A stretch of DNA of 64,000 bases from Variovorax paradoxus EPS. GTDB lineage: Bacteria > Pseudomonadota > Gammaproteobacteria > Burkholderiales > Burkholderiaceae_C. The position numbers and the translations under genes are program-made. The notes beneath the pieces are model-generated. The model saw nothing but the letters and a program-made list of their open reading frames with translations, searched no databases and had not been told where the DNA came from. The stretch lies in the NCBI RefSeq assembly GCF_000184745.1, contig NC_014931.1, positions 3,534,001-3,598,000 on the forward strand. Direction: 5' to 3'. Below are positions 60,714 through 64,000 of this stretch, in pieces (position 1 is the stretch's first letter; every line of letters begins with the position of its first letter).

Positions 60714-61484
60714 ATGCTCAAAGGCAAAACCGCGCTTGTCACGGGGTCCACCAGCGGCATTGGCTTCGCCATTGCCCAGTCGCTTGCCCAGCAAGGCGCA
60801 CACATCGTGCTCAACGGCTTCGGCGATGCCGAAACACCCAAGTCCCAGATCGAAGCGCTCGGTGTTCGCGCCGAGTACCACAGCGCCGACATGAGCAAAC
60901 CCGGCGAGATCGAGGACATGATGAAGTTCGCCGCGTCGAAGTTCGGCCGTGTCGACATCCTCGTCAACAACGCCGGCATCCAGCATGTCGCCAAGGTCGA
61001 GGACTTCCCGGTCGAACGTTGGGACGCGATCATCGCGATCAACCTCACGAGCGCATTCCATACGACACGCCTGGCGATCCCGGCGATGCGCGAAGCCAAC
61101 TGGGGCCGCATCATCAACGTCGCATCGGCGCATGGCCTCGTGGCCTCGGCGCAGAAGTCAGCCTATGTCGCGGCGAAGCACGGCATCGTCGGCTTCACCA
61201 AATCGGTCGCGCTCGAAACCGCGACCACCGGCATCACCAGCAATGCGATCTGCCCCGGCTGGGTGCTCACGCAACTCGTACAGAAGCAGATCGACGACCG
61301 CGCGGCCCGCGAAGGCATCTCGGCCACACAGGCGCAAAACGATCTGCTGGGGGAGAAGCAGCCCTCGCTGCAGTTCACGACAGTCGAACAACTCGGCGGA
61401 CTCGCGGTCTTCCTGTGCTCGCCGGCCGCCGACCAAGTGCGCGGCGTGGCCTGGCAAATGGACGGCGGCTGGACAGCGCAGTAA
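60714..61484 (+). CDS. 3-hydroxybutyrate dehydrogenase
   Basis: Converts D-3-hydroxybutyrate to acetoacetate with NAD in PHB use. The 256 residues of the SDR family show TGSTSGIGFAIAQ near 10-22, NNAGIQHVAKVEDFP near 89, and the YVAAKHG active site near 153. The segment AICPGWVLTQLVQKQI near 183 with Gln near 94 and the late WQMDGGWTAQ end are typical of this enzyme. A GGAG ribosome site lies 11 bases before the ATG. Confidence 0.95.
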   Translation: MLKGKTALVTGSTSGIGFAIAQSLAQQGAHIVLNGFGDAETPKSQIEALGVRAEYHSADMSKPGEIEDMMKFAASKFGRVDILVNNAGIQHVAKVEDFPVERWDAIIAINLTSAFHTTRLAIPAMREANWGRIINVASAHGLVASAQKSAYVAAKHGIVGFTKSVALETATTGITSNAICPGWVLTQLVQKQIDDRAAREGISATQAQNDLLGEKQPSLQFTTVEQLGGLAVFLCSPAADQVRGVAWQMDGGWTAQ

Positions 61485-61511
61485 AGCGCCGTCCAGCGGG
61501 GCCTGCGCTCT

Positions 61512-62213
61512 TTACTTGAGCTGCACCGACCCCGACACGTTCACGATCACGCTGGTCTTGCCGGCTTCGACCGGCACGGCCGAATCGGCCGAGAACGACT
61601 TGGCCTGCATCGCCATCACCCGCGGACGCGGTCCACCGTCGTTCGCGTTCACCGACACCTCTCGCAGCGTGTAGCCGCCGAAGCCGAAGCCCTTGGCCAG
61701 CTCGTTGGCCTTCTGCTTGAAGTTCTCGATTGCGATGTTCTGGGCTTCGGTCTCGGTCTTGGCGCGCTGCTCGCGGCTCAGGCCGAAACCAACGTTGCCC
61801 ACGCTGAGCGTGGTGATGCGGCCGGCGGTCTGCGTGATGCGCGGGAAGTCACGGCCTTCGAGCACCAGTTCGGTCGATCCCTGCCAGCCGTTGATCTTGC
61901 CGTCCTTGGTGTAGCGCGGCGAGAGGCTGAAGTTGCCGGTGCGCACGTCGAGCTGACCAGTTTGGGCGTTCTTCTTGGCTTCGGTCAGCGCGGCATCGAG
62001 TGCGGCCTTGAGCTGGGTCTGCACCGTGGCCGCATCGGTCGCGTCGCGGGTGGTCACGAGCGTCATGCTCAACAGGTCCTGCTGGACCTCGACCGTGCCG
62101 GAAGCGGTGAGTTGCAGCACGTTCTGCGGTGCCGGGGTGACCACGTTCTGGGCCAGCGCGGAACCGGCGGCGGCCAGGGCGGCGCAAACCGCGAGCAATT
62201 TGATTTTTTTCAA
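61512..62213 (-). CDS. SIMPL domain protein (DUF541), exported
   Basis: A 233-residue protein with a signal peptide (1-21, ALAQN). The SIMPL domain fills the rest (about 30-230), a fold found in periplasmic proteins such as BP26 and YggE, the latter tied to oxidative stress defence. Features are SASGTVEVQQDLLSMTL, a TQLKAALDAALTEAKK helix and GFGLSREQRAKTETEA. It converges with the 3-hydroxybutyrate dehydrogenase gene. Confidence 0.88.
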   Translation of the reverse strand: MKKIKLLAVCAALAAAGSALAQNVVTPAPQNVLQLTASGTVEVQQDLLSMTLVTTRDATDAATVQTQLKAALDAALTEAKKNAQTGQLDVRTGNFSLSPRYTKDGKINGWQGSTELVLEGRDFPRITQTAGRITTLSVGNVGFGLSREQRAKTETEAQNIAIENFKQKANELAKGFGFGGYTLREVSVNANDGGPRPRVMAMQAKSFSADSAVPVEAGKTSVIVNVSGSVQLK

Positions 62214-62262
62214 GACAAGGGACTCCCTAGATGGATGGCGAGAAACGCCGGCGCCAAGGCGC

Positions 62263-62619
62263 TCAGTGGCGCTGGCTGCGCGGCACGTTCAGCGCACGGG
62301 CGGCGGGCATCGGAGCCGGCGAGATTCGCTCGGCTGGCTGCGATTCTGCCGAATTCGCCATGGCGCCCACGCCCGGCGGCATCCACTGCCCCCGGATCTG
62401 CTGCCGCAACTCGAACAGCTCCCCGGCGGTCAGGCGTCGGCCGGCGGCGGCTTCCTCACGTCGGATTTCCTCTCGCTGCGCCGCCCGGTGGGCGGCCACG
62501 GCATCCCGCACTTCGCTGCGGCGCACCTCGCCGACCCTGAAAAAGTCACCGGAGACCGCCCATGTGGAACCACAGGCGCAGACAAGAAGCAATGGCAGTG
62601 CGGAAAAAGGAAGTCTCAT
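62263..62619 (-). CDS. Hypothetical exported protein
   Basis: A 118-residue protein. The ATG at 62619 begins a signal peptide of about 20 residues (SALPLLLVCACGSTWA) which may be a lipoprotein signal because Cys16 follows LLVCA, though the box is imperfect. The mature part is charged and helical (Arg/Glu/Ala-rich, about 30-75), then Pro/Ala-rich. No domain is recognised. It lies upstream of the SIMPL gene on the same strand and divergent from ompR, so it is possibly an OmpR target. Confidence 0.6.
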   Translation of the reverse strand: MRLPFSALPLLLVCACGSTWAVSGDFFRVGEVRRSEVRDAVAAHRAAQREEIRREEAAAGRRLTAGELFELRQQIRGQWMPPGVGAMANSAESQPAERISPAPMPAARALNVPRSQRH

Positions 62620-62792
62620 CGAGTGTTGGTCATGAAGGCAGGGGAACTTTGCCACCGCTGCGCTAACGTCGGATGACCAGAGGGCGAGCTTCCGCAAGTT
62701 TTGTAACTTAGTGTCAAACCATAAGTAAATCCGGCTCGATGGGGTGCTAACGCCTTCAGAATCGGCGCTGTTACAAATTCAACGTTGTAGAA

Positions 62793-63524
62793 ATGACTCA
62801 AGTTCCCGCTCGCACCGACAAGATCGTGATCGTCGACGACGACGCCCGCATCCGTGACCTGCTTCGCCGCTACCTGACCCAGGAAGGTTTCGAAGTGATC
62901 GTGGCCGAGGACGGCAAGGCGCTCAACCGCATCCTGTTGCGCGACACGGTCGACCTGATCGTGCTCGACCTGATGATGCCCGGCGAAGACGGCCTGTCCG
63001 TCTGCCGGCGCCTTCGCGCCGCCAACGACCGCACGCCGATCATCATGCTCACCGCCAAGGGCGAAGACGTGGACCGCATCGTCGGCCTCGAAGTCGGCGC
63101 CGACGACTACCTCGGCAAGCCCTTCAACCCCCGCGAACTGCTGGCCCGCGTGCACGCCGTGCTGCGCCGCCGTCCGCCGCTCGAGGCCCCCGGCGCTCCC
63201 TCCACCGAGAACGAGACCGTCACCTTCGGCCCGTTCGCCTTCGACCTCGGCTCGCGCACGCTCAAGAAGGACGGCGAGGAGCTCTCGCTGACCACCGGCG
63301 AATTCGCGATGCTGAAGGCGCTGGTGCGCCATCCGCGCCAGCCGCTGTCGCGCGAAAAACTCGCCCAGCTGGCCCGCGGCCGCGAGTTCGAGCCCTTCGA
63401 CCGCAGCCTGGACGTGCAGATCTCGCGCCTGCGCAAGCTGGTCGAGTCCGACGCCGCGGCGCCGCGCTACATCCAGACCGTCTGGGGCGTGGGCTACGTG
63501 TTCGTGCCGGACGGCACGGCCTGA
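62793..63524 (+). CDS. ompR: OmpR-family response regulator
   Basis: DNA-binding response regulator of 243 residues, 3' partner is the kinase gene that follows. The receiver domain (about 9-125) has the acidic pocket VDDD (residues 14-17), phosphoacceptor Asp59 (VLDLMMPGEDG) and Lys109 (GKPFNP). The winged-helix domain is at about 145-240 with QPLSREKLAQLARGREFEP near 185-203 and the VWGVGYVF end. The RRYLTQEGFEV start is typical of OmpR itself. Its upstream region has a TTGTAAC...GTTACAA pair (62701-62776). Confidence 0.95.
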   Translation: MTQVPARTDKIVIVDDDARIRDLLRRYLTQEGFEVIVAEDGKALNRILLRDTVDLIVLDLMMPGEDGLSVCRRLRAANDRTPIIMLTAKGEDVDRIVGLEVGADDYLGKPFNPRELLARVHAVLRRRPPLEAPGAPSTENETVTFGPFAFDLGSRTLKKDGEELSLTTGEFAMLKALVRHPRQPLSREKLAQLARGREFEPFDRSLDVQISRLRKLVESDAAAPRYIQTVWGVGYVFVPDGTA

Positions 63525-63607
63525 GCCGCCGCTGAGAGGTGGCCATCGGCCCATCTGCCAGACCTGCCAGACCCGGCCCGGCGCAGGAGGACGGCGCGCA
63601 GGTCACG

Positions 63608-64000
63608 ATGCCGAGCCCGCTGGAGGCCAGCGCGGCGCGTGACCGTCGCCCCGGCCTCAAGCTGGGCTTCAGCCTTTTCTGGCGCACTTTCTTCCTGCTC
63701 GCGCTGCTGCTGATCGGCTGTACGGTCGCCTGGCTGCAGACGTTCCGCTCGCTCGAATACGAGCCGCGCGCCATTCAAACGGCCCACCAGATCGCCTCGC
63801 TCGTGAACCTCACGCGCGCGGCGCTGGTGTATTCGGACGCCATCACCCGGGTGTCACTGATCAAGACGCTGGCCGACCAGGAAGGCGTGCGCATCCTGCC
63901 GCGCGAGCCGAACGACCGCTTCCAGCCCTACACCAGCGGTGCGCTCGACCAGCGCGTGACCGAGGAGCTGATCGACCAGCTCGGCGAAGGCACGACCGTG
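63608..64000 (+). CDS. envZ: Sensor histidine kinase, EnvZ-like, partial (cut by the window end)
   Basis: N-terminal 131 residues only. One membrane helix is clear (about 24-43, FFLLALLLIGCTVAW), followed by a periplasmic part; the catalytic core lies beyond 64000. It is directly downstream of ompR, so a two-component pair. The ATG at 63608 has a weak AGGT site. A GTG at 63539, in frame and 69 bases upstream, is another possible start. Envelope osmosensing as in EnvZ is a family-based guess. Confidence 0.75.
   Translation, partial: MPSPLEASAARDRRPGLKLGFSLFWRTFFLLALLLIGCTVAWLQTFRSLEYEPRAIQTAHQIASLVNLTRAALVYSDAITRVSLIKTLADQEGVRILPREPNDRFQPYTSGALDQRVTEELIDQLGEGTTV

Overview
The window is GC-rich (roughly two thirds G+C by eye), densely coded chromosomal DNA from a betaproteobacterium. 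Gene content and gene order point to the Burkholderiales, family Comamonadaceae. By recollection of protein sequences I think of Variovorax or a close relative, but I could not run a search. I see no insertion sequence, prophage, CRISPR array, rRNA operon or plasmid gene. No stretch longer than 300 bases lacks a gene.

Layout. 33-1252: two small secreted Ala/Lys-rich proteins and a DUF192 protein, each followed by a good terminator. 1321-3270 (minus): Fe superoxide dismutase and exonuclease VII large subunit. 3584-7411 (plus): ExbB/ExbD-type proton channel, LpxK, Trm112-like protein, KdsB and adenylate kinase, an envelope/LPS block. 7441-9654: asparaginase divergent from lexA, with two LexA boxes between them, then a small unknown gene. 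9754-11979: a 2-hydroxyacid dehydrogenase and an MFS exporter. 12125-17657: a fatty-acid or hydroxyacid catabolic cluster made of 3-hydroxyacyl-CoA dehydrogenase, enoyl-CoA hydratase, a Crp/Fnr regulator, an APH-type kinase and an ACAD10/11-like acyl-CoA dehydrogenase. 17742-23235 (minus): GNAT, GlmM, FolP, FtsH, RlmE. 23324-24549 (plus): YhbY and a glycosyltransferase-like protein. 24599-30907 (minus): DUF4149 protein, GreA, a Kdo hydroxylase, CarB, CarA.

31046-46309 (minus) is the conserved translation/envelope supercluster. Read in transcription order it is rpsB, tsf, pyrH, frr, uppS, cdsA, dxr, rseP, bamA, ompH/skp, lpxD, fabZ, lpxA, lpxB, rnhB and an rRNA/tRNA methyltransferase. It joins translation factors and UMP supply to isoprenoid, phospholipid, lipid A and outer-membrane-protein assembly. 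46523-51071 carries an amidase, a D-amino-acid dehydrogenase, a small membrane protein and the NAD(P)HX repair enzyme. 51079-56704 carries an SDR, RNase R, two identical tRNA-Leu(CAG) genes, RimO and PhaR. 56775-64000 carries a zinc-ribbon protein, tRNA-Val(GAC), RelA, an alpha/beta hydrolase, 3-hydroxybutyrate dehydrogenase, a SIMPL protein, a small secreted protein, OmpR, and an EnvZ-like kinase cut by the window end.

Most of the window is core genome and I found no clearly new multi-gene system. The points most worth a second look are: the kinase plus ACAD11-like pair, which may be a 4-hydroxyacyl-CoA catabolic route under a Crp/Fnr regulator; the start of RNase R, where a perfect Shine-Dalgarno faces an ATC codon; the folP start, which overlaps a terminator hairpin after ftsH; the tandem tRNA-Leu duplication; the lexA double operator; and a strong hairpin between lexA and an unknown gene.
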